Source: Pseudomonas benzenivorans (lineage in GTDB: Bacteria > Pseudomonadota > Gammaproteobacteria > Pseudomonadales > Pseudomonadaceae). Taken from it: 64,000 bases of DNA. The stretch covers positions 1 to 64,000 of the forward strand of contig NZ_FNCT01000012.1 of NCBI RefSeq assembly GCF_900100495.1, in the 5' to 3' direction. A model generated the notes under the pieces. The model saw only the letters and a list, made by a program, of their open reading frames with translations. It made no database searches and was not told where the DNA came from. Position numbers and translations under genes: made by a program. This document shows, piece by piece, positions 31,197 to 40,305 of the stretch; position 1 is the stretch's first letter, and each line of letters opens with the position of its first letter.

Positions 31197-32417
31197 ATGC
31201 CGCTGTTTCACTACCGCGCGGTGAGCGACAACGGCGAGATCCAGCAGGGCCAGCTGGAGGTCGCCGACGAGCAGGCAGTGCTCGAGCAGCTGCGCGCGCG
31301 CGGCCTGATCCCGCTCGAGATCGGCACCCGGCGCGGCTGGCAGAGCTGGTTGCAGTTCGACCTCAACGACCTGCTGAAGCATTCGCGCAGCAAGAAGCTG
31401 GTGATCCTGTTCACCCAGCACCTGGCCTCGCTGCTGCAGTCCGGCGTGCCGCTGGATCGCTCGCTGGAGATCATGCTGCGGGTCAGCGTCGATCCGATGG
31501 CGCAACAGCTGATCAGCCCGATCCAGGAGGGCGTGCGCCGCGGCGTCAGCCTGTCGCGCATTCTCGGCGAGCGCCCGGAGCTGTTTTCCGGCTTCTATAT
31601 CAGCATGGTGCAGGCCTCGGAAGTGGCCGGCGACCTGGCCGAAGGCCTGGCCAACCTCGCCTATTACCTGGAGCGCAGCAAATCCCTGCGCGACCGCCTG
31701 GTCTCGGCGCTGATCTACCCGGTGATCCTGCTCGGCGTGTCGGTGAGTTCGCTGCTGGTGATCCTCACCTACGTGATCCCGCAGTTCCGCCAGCTGTTCG
31801 ACGACATGGGCGCGGCGTTGCCGCTGTCGACGCAGATTGTCATCGGCGTGGCCGAGCTGTTGCGCAGCGCGGCCGGCTGGATGCTGCTGCTGGTCGTGCT
31901 GGCGATCTGGTTGTGGCGACACCTGCTCAAGCAGCCGGGCTACCGCCTGCAGTGGGATCGCCTGATGCTGCGCATGCCGCTGCTCGGGGCGCTGCGTCAG
32001 CGCATCGAGACCGCGCGTTTCGCCCGCAGCCTGGGCACCCTGCTCAGCGGCGGGGTGGCGCTGCTGCAGGCGCTGGGCATCGCCCGCCAGACCCTGAGCA
32101 ACCAGCTGATGGTGGAGCAGGTCGGGATCGCCGCCGAGAGCCTGAAACAGGGCCGCCAGCTGGCGGCACCGCTGCTGGCCTCCGGGGTGTTCCCGGTGCT
32201 GGCCTTGCAGATGATCCAGGTCGGCGAGGAGACCGGCCATCTCGACGAGATGCTGCTGAAAGTGGCGGACACCTACGACCGCGAGGTGGAGGTCTCGATC
32301 CAGCGGCTGCTGGCGGTGCTGGAGCCGCTGCTGATCGTCGGCCTCGGCCTGCTGATCGCCGGGATCATCCTCTCGGTGCTGGTGGCCATCATGAGCATTA
32401 CCGAACTACCGATCTGA
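31197..32417 (+). CDS. gspF: Type II secretion inner-membrane platform protein GspF
   Basis: A 406-residue polytopic protein at the centre of the assembly platform. Two repeated GspF cytoplasmic domains (about 70-195 and 270-395), each followed by hydrophobic segments near 170-190, 220-242 and 377-400. Typical FTQHLASLLQSGVPLD and FARSLGTLLSGGVALLQAL motifs open the two repeats. It starts at the base after the gspE stop. It connects the ATPase to the pseudopilins. Confidence 0.95.
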   Translation: MPLFHYRAVSDNGEIQQGQLEVADEQAVLEQLRARGLIPLEIGTRRGWQSWLQFDLNDLLKHSRSKKLVILFTQHLASLLQSGVPLDRSLEIMLRVSVDPMAQQLISPIQEGVRRGVSLSRILGERPELFSGFYISMVQASEVAGDLAEGLANLAYYLERSKSLRDRLVSALIYPVILLGVSVSSLLVILTYVIPQFRQLFDDMGAALPLSTQIVIGVAELLRSAAGWMLLLVVLAIWLWRHLLKQPGYRLQWDRLMLRMPLLGALRQRIETARFARSLGTLLSGGVALLQALGIARQTLSNQLMVEQVGIAAESLKQGRQLAAPLLASGVFPVLALQMIQVGEETGHLDEMLLKVADTYDREVEVSIQRLLAVLEPLLIVGLGLLIAGIILSVLVAIMSITELPI

Positions 32418-32432
32418 TCGAGGGAGCAACCC

Positions 32433-32879
32433 ATGCACAATCGACTTAGGCAGCGCTTTTCAGTCATCCGCCGCAGCAAGGGCTTCACCCTGCTGGAAAT
32501 CCTCGTGGTCCTGGTGATCCTCGGGCTGATGGCCAGCCTGGTCGGGCCGCAGGTGTTCAAGCAGCTGAGCGGTTCGAAGACCAAGGCGGCGGCGCTGCAG
32601 ATCCAGGAGCTGAGTTCGGCCCTGGACCTCTACCGCCTGGAGCTGGGCCGTTATCCCAGCAGCGAAGAAGGGCTCGCGGCGCTGATCGAGAAGCCGCGCA
32701 ACGTCGAGGGCTGGAATGGCCCGTACCTGAAGAAGAACGTGATCCGCAAGGACCCCTGGGGCAACGAGTTCCAGTACCGCGCGCCGGGGCAGAACGGCGA
32801 CTTCGACCTGTGGAGCCTGGGGGCCGATAACCGCGAGGGGGGCGACGGAGAGGACCGCGATGTGCGCAGCTGGGAGTAG
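32433..32879 (+). CDS. gspG: Major pseudopilin GspG
   Basis: A 148-residue type IV pilin-like subunit that forms the pseudopilus. The leader ends at G17, followed by FTLLEILVVLVILGLMASLVGPQ with Glu at +5, ready for cleavage and methylation by the prepilin peptidase. The C-terminal domain carries the GspG signature: LGRYPSSEEGLAALIEKP, the KDPWGNEFQYRAPGQNGDFDLWSLGADN calcium-site region, and EGGDGED. No prepilin peptidase gene is in this cluster, so PilD elsewhere must process it. Confidence 0.96.
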   Translation: MHNRLRQRFSVIRRSKGFTLLEILVVLVILGLMASLVGPQVFKQLSGSKTKAAALQIQELSSALDLYRLELGRYPSSEEGLAALIEKPRNVEGWNGPYLKKNVIRKDPWGNEFQYRAPGQNGDFDLWSLGADNREGGDGEDRDVRSWE

Positions 32880-33426
32880 GCCCCGCGGCTTCACCCTGCT
32901 GGAACTGCTGGTGGTGCTGGTGATCGCCAGCCTGGCGATCAGCCTGGTCGGGCCGGCGTTCCAGCGCCTGCTGCCGGGACTCACCCTGGAGACCGAGAGC
33001 CGCAAGCTGATGGCGCTGCTGCGCCATGCGCGCAGCCAGGCGATCCTCAGTGGCAGCGTGGTGGCGGTCAGCCAGGACGCCGAGAGCGGCGGGCTGTTAC
33101 TGAGCTATCGGGAGCAGCCATACCTCCTGCCCGGGCGCCTCAGCCTGGCGCTGGAGCCGGGCCCCGCGCAGGGCGAGACGGCCCTGGGGGTGACAGAGAT
33201 CCTCTTCTACCCGCGCGGCGACTCCTCCGGCGGCAGCCTCATCCTGTCGCTGGAGGAGGGCCGCAGCGAGGTGATCGAGGTCGAGTGGCTGAGCGGGCGG
33301 GTGCGGCAGGGGACGCTGGAGGAGCTGGAGGAGGAGCGGGCGCGGAAGGAGGAGCTGGCGGAGCAGCGGAGCGAGGACGAGGAGAACCAGCAAGACCAGG
33401 AGGACGAGGGTGAAGCGGATGAATAG
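32860..33426 (+). CDS. gspH: Minor pseudopilin GspH with a long charged tail
   Basis: A 188-residue minor pseudopilin with leader MCAAGSRPRG and FTLLELLVVLVIASLAISLVG as the methylated N-terminal helix. The globular part (about 35-150) is ordinary. The last 37 residues or so are almost all Glu, Asp, Gln, Arg and Lys, a highly charged tail that is not usual in GspH. It overlaps gspG by 20 bases and gspI by 8-17. It should sit near the pseudopilus tip with GspI, J and K. Confidence 0.88.
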   Translation: MCAAGSRPRGFTLLELLVVLVIASLAISLVGPAFQRLLPGLTLETESRKLMALLRHARSQAILSGSVVAVSQDAESGGLLLSYREQPYLLPGRLSLALEPGPAQGETALGVTEILFYPRGDSSGGSLILSLEEGRSEVIEVEWLSGRVRQGTLEELEEERARKEELAEQRSEDEENQQDQEDEGEADE

Positions 33427-33811
33427 TTCGCGCGGCTTTACCCTGCTGGAGGTGCTGGTGGCCTTCCTGGTCCTCAGCCTGAGCATGGGCGTGCTGATGC
33501 GCATCGTCTCGCAGTCGTTGACTGCCCTGAAAACTGCGGAACATCACCAGACCGCCCTGCAACTGGCCGAGTCCAAGCTGGCGGACGTACTGATCCGCCT
33601 CGACGCCGATAGCCAGGGCAAGGAGCAGGGGCGGATAGACAGTCGCTACCGCTGGGAGAGCGAGATCGAGCCCTACCAGTTCGATAACCAGGAACCCGGC
33701 GAGCGCTACAGCATCACCCCCTGGCTGATCCGCGTCTCGGTCAGTTGGGGCCGGCGTCCGGCCGAGCGGGTCAGCCTGAGCACCGTCCGCCTGCTGCGGG
33801 AGACGCCATGA
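33419..33811 (+). CDS. gspI: Minor pseudopilin GspI
   Basis: A 130-residue minor pseudopilin. With the ATG at 33419 the leader is MNSSRG followed by FTLLEVLVAFLVLSLSMGVLM with Glu at +5; a GTG at 33410 adds three residues and is equally possible. The ALKTAEHHQTALQLAESKLAD helix and an SRYRWESEIEPYQ strand fit the GspI fold. The ATG overlaps the gspH 3' end, and the stop overlaps the gspJ ATG (ATGA). Confidence 0.9.
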   Translation: MNSSRGFTLLEVLVAFLVLSLSMGVLMRIVSQSLTALKTAEHHQTALQLAESKLADVLIRLDADSQGKEQGRIDSRYRWESEIEPYQFDNQEPGERYSITPWLIRVSVSWGRRPAERVSLSTVRLLRETP

Positions 33812-34470
33812 AGCGCCCGTGCCGCGGCTTCACCCTGGTCGAGCTGCTGGTCGCGCTGACCCTCGCCAGCCTGGTGGCGATGCTCGCCTACGGCGGGCTG
33901 CACGTCGCCCTGCGCAGCTGGAATAGCGCCGAATTGCGCCAGCAGGAAATGGAGCGCAGCTACCTGACCCAGGCCCTGCTGCGGCGCCTGCTGGAGAGCC
34001 CGCAGCCCTACTCCGTGCGCGATGACGAGGACGTGCAGCAGGTGGCCTTCTTCGGCGACGAGGAGCAGGTGATCTTCGCCGCCCATCTGCCGGCGCTGGA
34101 CGACAGCGAGCAGCTCTACTGGGTGCAACTGGTGCAGGACAAGCAGATCACCGCCAAGGGCCTGGCCTGGCAACTGGAGCTGCGCTACATGCCGCTCATG
34201 GAGATGGAGGAACTCAACTGGGCGCTGCTGGCCGAGAGCCTGGCCAGCGATGGCGAGCGCGAGGTGCTGGTCAAAGGCCTGCCCAGTGCCTGGCGCTTCG
34301 CCTACCTGGAACTGCGCAACGACGGCGAGCTGGACTGGCAGACACAATGGCAGCAGCAGCCCGGCCTACCGGTCCTGCTGCGCCTGACCCCGCCGCGGCG
34401 CCAGCGCGCGGCGGCCGAACTGCTGGTGGCACCGAGGGACATGGCCTATGCCATCTTCAAGGGTCGTTAG
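33808..34470 (+). CDS. gspJ: Minor pseudopilin GspJ
   Basis: A 220-residue minor pseudopilin with leader MKRPCRG and FTLVELLVALTLASLVAMLAYGG. The C-terminal domain has the RRLLESPQPYSVRDDED and QLELRYMPLME segments expected of the family. Length is normal. It overlaps gspI by four bases and gspK by 23. It should form the tip complex with GspI and GspK. Confidence 0.9.
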   Translation: MKRPCRGFTLVELLVALTLASLVAMLAYGGLHVALRSWNSAELRQQEMERSYLTQALLRRLLESPQPYSVRDDEDVQQVAFFGDEEQVIFAAHLPALDDSEQLYWVQLVQDKQITAKGLAWQLELRYMPLMEMEELNWALLAESLASDGEREVLVKGLPSAWRFAYLELRNDGELDWQTQWQQQPGLPVLLRLTPPRRQRAAAELLVAPRDMAYAIFKGR

Positions 34471-35350
34471 GGCGCGCCGACCGGTGGCCGGGGTGGCGCT
34501 GGTCAGCGTGCTCTGGCTGCTGGTGCTGCTGTCGCTGATCGTCCTCAATCTTTCCGCCGGTAGCCGCACCGAGCTGCAATTGGCCGGCAACGCGCGCCTG
34601 GCGGCGAGTGCCCGGCATGTCGCCGAGGCCGGGGTCAATTGGGGCGCGTGGAGCCTGCTGCAGGCCAACACCGCCGGCTGGCTGGCCGATGGCAGCACGC
34701 GCAGCCTGGAACTCGACGGCATCGGCGTCGAGGTGGCGCTGTTCGACGAGCAGGGCAAGATCGACCTGAACGAGGCCGATCCGCTGTTGCTGGTGGGCTT
34801 GCTCGAATCGGTAGGGCTGGACGAGAAGGCGGCGCTGGCCCAGGCCGACGCCATCCTCGACTGGCGCGACGAGGACGACCTGCTGCAGCCCGAGGGCGCC
34901 GAGGAGAAGGAATACGAGGCGGTCGGGCTGCTCGGGCCGGGCAATCGACCCTTCGAGCGCCTGGAGGAGCTGCGCGAGGTGCTCGGCATGAGCGAGGAGC
35001 TGTACCAGCAGATGCTGCCGGCGCTGACCCTGCATTCGCACAAGGCCGAGGTCAATCCGATGGTGGCGCCGCGCGAGGTGTTGCTGGCGCTGCCGGGGAT
35101 CCACCCGGAGAGCATCGACAGCTATATCGAGGAGCGTCGACGCAACTACGCCAGCGGCGAGCGGCCGCCGTTACTGACCGGAGTGGATCCGCGCCTGTTG
35201 GCGCCCAATGCGCCGGGCGTCAACTACTCTATCGTTACGGATACAGCGCCGAACCCGGATGTAAAGATTCGGCAACAGCTACTGGTCCGTCTGCAAGGCG
35301 GTGGGCGCCGGCAGAGTTTCGAGGTTTTACAGAACAGCCTCCGGCAGTAA
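34448..35350 (+). CDS. gspK: Minor pseudopilin GspK
   Basis: A 300-residue tip subunit. The leader ends at G15 (RRPVAG) and the following VALVSVLWLLVLLSLI lacks Glu at +5, normal for GspK. The protein contains the inserted alpha-helical domain, with AEVNPMVAPREVLLALPGI as helix-hairpin-helix-like segment, and KIDLNEAD near residue 100. It ends the first tightly packed run of T2SS genes; a 269-base gap with a repeat separates it from gspL. Confidence 0.9.
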   Translation: MPSSRVVRARRPVAGVALVSVLWLLVLLSLIVLNLSAGSRTELQLAGNARLAASARHVAEAGVNWGAWSLLQANTAGWLADGSTRSLELDGIGVEVALFDEQGKIDLNEADPLLLVGLLESVGLDEKAALAQADAILDWRDEDDLLQPEGAEEKEYEAVGLLGPGNRPFERLEELREVLGMSEELYQQMLPALTLHSHKAEVNPMVAPREVLLALPGIHPESIDSYIEERRRNYASGERPPLLTGVDPRLLAPNAPGVNYSIVTDTAPNPDVKIRQQLLVRLQGGGRRQSFEVLQNSLRQ

Positions 35351-35399
35351 GGGTTTGTTGCGAAGTGAACAGGCCATATCCCGGTTAGCTGTTGCATGG

Positions 35400-35582
35400 G
35401 TGTAGGAGCGGCGGGGGCGCCTAGCCCATGCCCGCGAAAAATTGCCGGCGCGGCGCGCAAGCAAGATCGCAGGCATGGGACTGGGCGTCCCCGACCCATC
35501 CTACGGGCCGATGCCCTTCTCCCTCCGGGAGAAGGTGGCGCGGAGCGCCGGATGAGGGAAGCGGGCATGCCCGTTAACCGGA
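35400..35582. repeat. Extragenic repeats between gspK and gspL
   Basis: A GTAGGAGCGG-type unit (about 35402-35506, ending CATCCTACGG) is followed by a CCCTTCTCCCTCCGGGAG element (35514-35582) ending GCATGCCCGTTAACCGG. The second element recurs, interrupted, at 57723-57943. Confidence 0.65.
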
Positions 35583-35619
35583 CATAACCATTGCAAGCCC
35601 CTGACCGAAGGGACAACCA

Positions 35620-36729
35620 ATGAACAACCGTTTGCAGATGGCGACGGACTCCCTGATCGTCGCGGCGCAGCGCTTCTGGCAGTGGTGGAGCCAGGAGCTG
35701 CTCGGCCTGGTTCCGGAGCGCTGGCAGGAACGTCTGCGGCGCCGCGGCAACCAGCTGTTCATCGTCCTGCACGGAGACCAGTGCAGCCTCAGTTTCGGTA
35801 GCTTCGGCCAGCGCGAGACGGTGGCCAGCGCGGCCCTGGGCGCGGATGGCGAGTGGCCGCCGGCGCTGCTCGAAGTGCTGCTCGGGCGCATGGCGAAGGC
35901 CGCCCAGGTGATCCTGCTGCTCCCCGAACAGCAGGTACTGCACAAGGTACTGAGCCTGCCGGCCGCCACCGAGGCCGGGCTGAACAACGTGCTGCGCTTC
36001 GAGATGGACCGCCACACCCCCTTCACCAGCGAACAGGTGTACTTCGGCTTCCGCATCCTCGAGCGCGACCGCCGCCACCAGCGCTTGCAGGTGGAGCTGC
36101 TGGTGGTGCTGCGCGACTACCTGGATGAACTGCTCGGGCGCCTCGATGGCCTGGGCGTCCACCCCTCGGTGGTCACCCGGGACGAGGGCGAGGCGCGCTT
36201 GAGCGGCAAGTCGATCAACCTGCTGCCGGGCGGCCTGCTGCGCAGCCGCAGCGCTGGCTGGCGTGGCAACCGCCGCCTGCAGGTCGGGGCGGCGCTGGGT
36301 CTGGTGCTGCTGGTGGGATTCCCGCTGCTGCAACAACAGCAACGCGCCGAGCGCCTGGCCGCCGAGCTGGATGCGCCGAAGGCGGCGGCCGAGCGCGCGG
36401 CGGCGGTGCGTGCCGAGCTGGAGCGACTGGAGGCCGGGCGCAATTATTTGAGCGAGCAGCAGGCCCAGGCCGGCGAGGCGCTGCGGATGCTCAACGAACT
36501 GACCCGCCTGCTGCCGGACAGCACCTGGCTCAGCCGTTTCGAGCTGAGCGGCGAGCGAGTGCGCCTGGAGGGCGAGTCGGCCGAAGCCTCGGCGCTGATC
36601 GGCCTGCTCGAGCAGTCCGAAACCCTGCAGAACGTCAGCTACGCCTCGCCGATCACCAGCAACCCGCGCACCCAGAAGGATCGCTTCAGCCTGCTCGCCG
36701 AGCGCCGGCCCCTACAGGAGGCGCCATGA
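35620..36729 (+). CDS. gspL: T2SS inner-membrane protein GspL-like (PilN/PilM fold)
   Basis: A 369-residue bitopic protein. The cytoplasmic actin-like domain (about 45-210) includes LPAATEAGLNNVLRFEMDRHTPF, a motif shared with PilM/GspL proteins. One membrane helix lies at about 223-240 and a periplasmic coiled coil plus PilN-like ferredoxin fold follows (about 243-355, DSTWLSRFELSGERVRLEG). It should recruit GspE and partner GspM. The form resembles a GspL in which PilM-like and PilN-like parts are joined, typical of the less classical Pseudomonas T2SS. Its stop overlaps gspM by four bases. Confidence 0.85.
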   Translation: MNNRLQMATDSLIVAAQRFWQWWSQELLGLVPERWQERLRRRGNQLFIVLHGDQCSLSFGSFGQRETVASAALGADGEWPPALLEVLLGRMAKAAQVILLLPEQQVLHKVLSLPAATEAGLNNVLRFEMDRHTPFTSEQVYFGFRILERDRRHQRLQVELLVVLRDYLDELLGRLDGLGVHPSVVTRDEGEARLSGKSINLLPGGLLRSRSAGWRGNRRLQVGAALGLVLLVGFPLLQQQQRAERLAAELDAPKAAAERAAAVRAELERLEAGRNYLSEQQAQAGEALRMLNELTRLLPDSTWLSRFELSGERVRLEGESAEASALIGLLEQSETLQNVSYASPITSNPRTQKDRFSLLAERRPLQEAP

Positions 36730-37319
36730 TCCCGCTGCGCTTGCGCCAGTTGCTGGCCGTGCTGATCCTGCTGGTGCTGGTCAGCCTGCTGCTGTGGCTG
36801 GTGATCGGCCCGCTGCTCAGCCGCTTCCAGTCCGATGAGGAAATCATCGCCGGCCTGCAACAACGCCTGACGGTGTATCAGCGTCTGGTCGCCGAGCTGC
36901 CCGCCCAGGAGGCGCGCCTGGCCGAGCTCAAGCGCAGCGACCCGATGACCCGCCTGGTGTTCGCCGAGACCCGCCCGGCGCTGGCCGGCGCCGAACTACA
37001 GCAGCAGATCGGCCAGCTGATCGGGACGATCGGCGCGCAGGTGATCAGCACCCAGATCCTCAGCCTCGAGGACGCCGAAGCACCCTTGCCGGCGGTGGGC
37101 ATCAAGGTGCACATGCGCGGCGAAACCGAGCAACTGGTGCGCCTGCTCTATGAACTGGCGAACTACGAGCCGCTGCTGCTGGTGGAAAACATCGTGGTGC
37201 TCAGCAACCCCCGGGTCGACATGCAGCGCATCCGCCAGGCGGCGGACCTCAAGGCCGTGCCGTCGCTGGATATCACCTTCGATCTGAAGGGCTTCATCGC
37301 CCGCGGGGAGGTGCAATGA
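36726..37319 (+). CDS. gspM: T2SS inner-membrane protein GspM
   Basis: A 197-residue protein with one membrane helix at about 7-30, a coiled-coil stretch (about 38-72) and a PilO/GspM ferredoxin-like domain of the GspMb type (about 90-165). It overlaps gspL at its start and the next gene at its end, both by four bases, so the three are translationally coupled. It should stabilise GspL and the platform. Confidence 0.85.
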   Translation: MIPLRLRQLLAVLILLVLVSLLLWLVIGPLLSRFQSDEEIIAGLQQRLTVYQRLVAELPAQEARLAELKRSDPMTRLVFAETRPALAGAELQQQIGQLIGTIGAQVISTQILSLEDAEAPLPAVGIKVHMRGETEQLVRLLYELANYEPLLLVENIVVLSNPRVDMQRIRQAADLKAVPSLDITFDLKGFIARGEVQ

Positions 37320-37996
37320 ACGGGCTGCTGCACTTGCTGCGCACGCACTGGCGGCTGATCGTGCTGGTGCTGATCGTGCTGCTGCTGCTGCCGGCGGTGG
37401 TCGCCGCGCTGGTGGCTGCCGGGGAAGAGCCGCCTCCCGCTCCGGCACCCGCAGAGCAAATCAGCGCGCCAGCGCCCGAGGCAATTCCCGAGTCCGAGCC
37501 GCTGCCCGCGACCGAACCGGCGGGCGAGCCGCAAGCCTTCGACCAATACCGCGAGATGATCGAGCGCCCGCTGTTCAGCAACACGCGGCGGCCGCCGGTG
37601 CTCAAGGATGCGCCGCAGGCCAACCTCGATGCGCAGCAACTGCGCGAGGCCTGGCGCCTGAGCGGTATCGCCATGCACCAGGGGCGCCAGTTGGCCAGTT
37701 TCAGCGAACGCCAGGGCGAACTGCGCCTGCTGCTGGAGCAGGGCATGGTGCTGGCCGATGAATGGCGACTGGAATTCATCGGCAGCGACCATGTGCTGCT
37801 CAGCAACGGTGCCAGCGAGGTGCGCATGCCGCTGCGCGAGCCGGTGGTCGCCGGAGCGCCGGAGGACAAGCAGGACAAGAAGAACAAGAAGAAGCAGGAC
37901 AAGCAGGGCAAGCCCGCTGCACCGGCGGCGCCGACGGACAAGACAACCCCCCCTGCGGACACGCCGGCACCTGCCGCGCCGGCCCAACAGGGGTAG
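37316..37996 (+). CDS. GspC/GspN-like inner-membrane clamp protein
   Basis: A 226-residue protein in the position where the secretin-contacting subunit is needed. Membrane helix at about 12-34, Pro/Ala/Glu-rich linker at about 38-75, then a homology-region-like domain (about 78-178) starting FDQYREMIERPLFSNTRRPP, a usual opening for GspC/GspN beta domains, and a Lys/Asp/Gln-rich then Pro/Ala-rich tail (about 183-226). There is no PDZ or coiled-coil domain. No other gspC is present, so it probably serves as the link from platform to secretin. GspN is the alternative name. Confidence 0.72.
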   Translation: MNGLLHLLRTHWRLIVLVLIVLLLLPAVVAALVAAGEEPPPAPAPAEQISAPAPEAIPESEPLPATEPAGEPQAFDQYREMIERPLFSNTRRPPVLKDAPQANLDAQQLREAWRLSGIAMHQGRQLASFSERQGELRLLLEQGMVLADEWRLEFIGSDHVLLSNGASEVRMPLREPVVAGAPEDKQDKKNKKKQDKQGKPAAPAAPTDKTTPPADTPAPAAPAQQG

Positions 37997-38008
37997 AGGA
38001 GAACGCAG

Positions 38009-40204
38009 ATGAAGATGCTCAGGATCGTGGCTCGCCCTTTCCAGCTCGGCGGCTATCTGCTGCTGGCGGCCTGTGCGGCGATTCCGGGAGGCGATCGGGC
38101 CACCTTCGACAATCCCTGGGGCAAAAAGGACGAGCCGGCCCAGATGCAGCCGGTCAGCAGCGTGCGCCAGCCGCGGCCCGAGGGGCAGCCGTTGCCCCAC
38201 CAGCCGGCCGAGCAGCCTGTGGCAGCCGCGCCGATGGCCCGCGCGGAGATCTACCGCGGCTCCGGCAGCATGGTCGATCTCGGCAGCGTGCCCCGCCAGC
38301 CCGTGGCCGAGGAGGGCGAGATCACCCTGAACTTCCAGCAGATGGAGATCGCCGAGGTGGTCAAGATCATCCTCGGCGAGATCCTCGGCATGAACTATGT
38401 GCTCGACCCCAACGTCAGCGGCACGGTCAGCCTGCAGACCAGCCGGCCGCTGACCCGCGATGCCCTGCTGCCGACCCTGGAGGCACTGTTGCAGGTCAAT
38501 GGTGCGGTGCTGGTCAAGTCGCAGAACTTCTACGAAGTGGTGCCCATCGAAGCCGCGTCGTCGAGCGCCCTGGTGCCGCGGCTGAACCCGGTGGAGCTGC
38601 GCGGCTACCAGCTGCTGGTCATCCCCTTGCGCTACATCTCGGCGGGCGAGTTGCAGAAGATTCTCGAGCCGCTCAAGCCGGTCAAGGGCCTGCTGCAGGT
38701 CGACGAGTCGCGTAACCTGCTGCTGGTCGCCGGCACCCAGGAGGAACTGAACAACATCCGCGAGACGGTCCAGGTGTTCGATGTCGATCAGTTGCGCGGC
38801 ATGTCCATCGGCCTGTTTCGCATGGAGGCGGCGGACGCCCAGGTGATACTCAAGGAACTGGAGGCGATCTTCGGCGACTCGGCGGGTGGGCCGCTGGCTG
38901 GCATGGTGCGCTTCCTGCCGATCGAGCGGCTCAACGCCCTGCTGGTCATCACCCCCCAGGCCAAGTACCTGGAGGACGCCCGCGCCTGGATCGAGCGCCT
39001 GGACCGGGCCGAGGGTGGCCAGGGCGTGAGCATGCACGTCTACCATGTGCAGCACGGCAAGGCCGAGACCATGGCGGAGATCCTCACCCAGCTGTTCGAG
39101 GGGCGCAGCACCACCGAGGACGACCAGCAGGGCCGCCCGCAACGCAGCGAGCCGGGCGTGCCGACCAGGGAGGCGGCCGACGGCGAAACCGAGGTCGAGG
39201 TCGGCAGCGAGCCGGTGCTGATCGGCCCGGACGGCCTGGGCGCCAGCCTGGAAGTGGGCGAGGTCAGCATCATCGCCGACGACGAGACCAATACCCTGCT
39301 GGTGATGGCCACGCCCAGCGATTACGAGAAGGTCCTGCTGGCGATCCAGCGCCTCGACGTGCTGTCGTTGCAGGTGCTGGTGGAGGCCACCATCGTCGAG
39401 GTCGCCCTGGAGGACGAGCTGCGCTACGGCCTGCAGTGGTTCTTCAAGAGCTCCATCGACGGCAAGAACGTGCGCGGCACCCTCGGGCGATTCCCCATCG
39501 TCACCCCGACCGACCTGACCCCCACCGGCTCCCTGGCGGTTTTCGACGCCGCCGGCACCCGCGTGCTGCTCGACCTGTTGGCCCGCGACTCGAAGATCAA
39601 TGTGGTGTCCTCGCCGACCCTGATGGTGCTGGACAACCGCACCGCGACCATTCGCGTCGGTGACCGGGTGCCGATCCGCACCTCGGAAACCACCGATACC
39701 GGCGGGGCGGTCACCGACCCCGATACCGGTGTTTCCGCGCTGGTCACCAGCACCATCCAGTACCAGGACACGGGCGTGTTGCTGGAGGTGAAGCCGCGGA
39801 TCAACGCCGGCGGCATGATTTCCCTGGAGATCACCCAGGAAGTCAACGACGTCAAACCGACCACCACCTCCGGTATCGACTCGCCGACCATCACCCAGCG
39901 GCGCATCAACACCAACGTTGCCGTACAGAGTGGCGAGACCCTGGTGCTGGGCGGGCTGATCCAGGAAAACAACGGCCGCACCAACGAGGGCCTGCCCTAC
40001 CTGCGCAACATCCCCGGGCTCGGCTGGCTGTTCGGCAGCCAGGGCAAGTCGGTCAAGCGTACCGAACTGGTGGTACTGATCACCCCGACGGCGGTGGCGA
40101 ATATCGACGAAGCCAAGGACGTCACCCAGGAATACCGCAACAAACTCAAGGGCGTGAGCTTGCCGCAGGATGCCTGGCAGACCCAGGGGCGGCAGTTCGA
40201 ATAG
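38009..40204 (+). CDS. gspD: T2SS secretin GspD, lipoprotein type
   Basis: A 731-residue outer-membrane secretin. The signal sequence ends in a lipobox, LLAA-C22, with Ala at +2, so the mature protein should be lipid-anchored and sent to the outer membrane, as known for HxcQ of P. aeruginosa. N0/N1/N2/N3 domains follow (about 100-440; EVVKIILGEILGMNYVLDPNVSGTVS is N0/N1). The C-terminal secretin domain has VPIRTSETTDTGG and ETLVLGGLIQENNGRTNEGLPYLRNIPGLGWLFGS. It follows the clamp gene by twelve bases and ends the operon. Self-piloting through the lipid would remove the need for a pilotin, and none is seen. Confidence 0.93.
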   Translation: MKMLRIVARPFQLGGYLLLAACAAIPGGDRATFDNPWGKKDEPAQMQPVSSVRQPRPEGQPLPHQPAEQPVAAAPMARAEIYRGSGSMVDLGSVPRQPVAEEGEITLNFQQMEIAEVVKIILGEILGMNYVLDPNVSGTVSLQTSRPLTRDALLPTLEALLQVNGAVLVKSQNFYEVVPIEAASSSALVPRLNPVELRGYQLLVIPLRYISAGELQKILEPLKPVKGLLQVDESRNLLLVAGTQEELNNIRETVQVFDVDQLRGMSIGLFRMEAADAQVILKELEAIFGDSAGGPLAGMVRFLPIERLNALLVITPQAKYLEDARAWIERLDRAEGGQGVSMHVYHVQHGKAETMAEILTQLFEGRSTTEDDQQGRPQRSEPGVPTREAADGETEVEVGSEPVLIGPDGLGASLEVGEVSIIADDETNTLLVMATPSDYEKVLLAIQRLDVLSLQVLVEATIVEVALEDELRYGLQWFFKSSIDGKNVRGTLGRFPIVTPTDLTPTGSLAVFDAAGTRVLLDLLARDSKINVVSSPTLMVLDNRTATIRVGDRVPIRTSETTDTGGAVTDPDTGVSALVTSTIQYQDTGVLLEVKPRINAGGMISLEITQEVNDVKPTTTSGIDSPTITQRRINTNVAVQSGETLVLGGLIQENNGRTNEGLPYLRNIPGLGWLFGSQGKSVKRTELVVLITPTAVANIDEAKDVTQEYRNKLKGVSLPQDAWQTQGRQFE

Positions 40205-40305
40205 CGGCTGGGGCGCGGGGCGCAATTCCATGGCCACGTCCCGTTTATGTGATACGCGAATGCGCGGCGTACGCCGATCAGTCCCCTCGCCCCGCTGAGG
40301 AGGAT

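Noticed and set aside
28731..32240. A 1169-codon minus-strand frame across the second permease, gspE and gspF.
   Set aside because: Antisense shadow of three clear genes with strong family motifs; low-complexity Gln/His/Ala-rich translation typical of such shadows.
29475..40204. A prepilin peptidase gene (gspO) expected in the T2SS cluster.
   Set aside because: No such membrane aspartyl protease is encoded in the window; the PilD peptidase of type IV pili is presumed to serve it.
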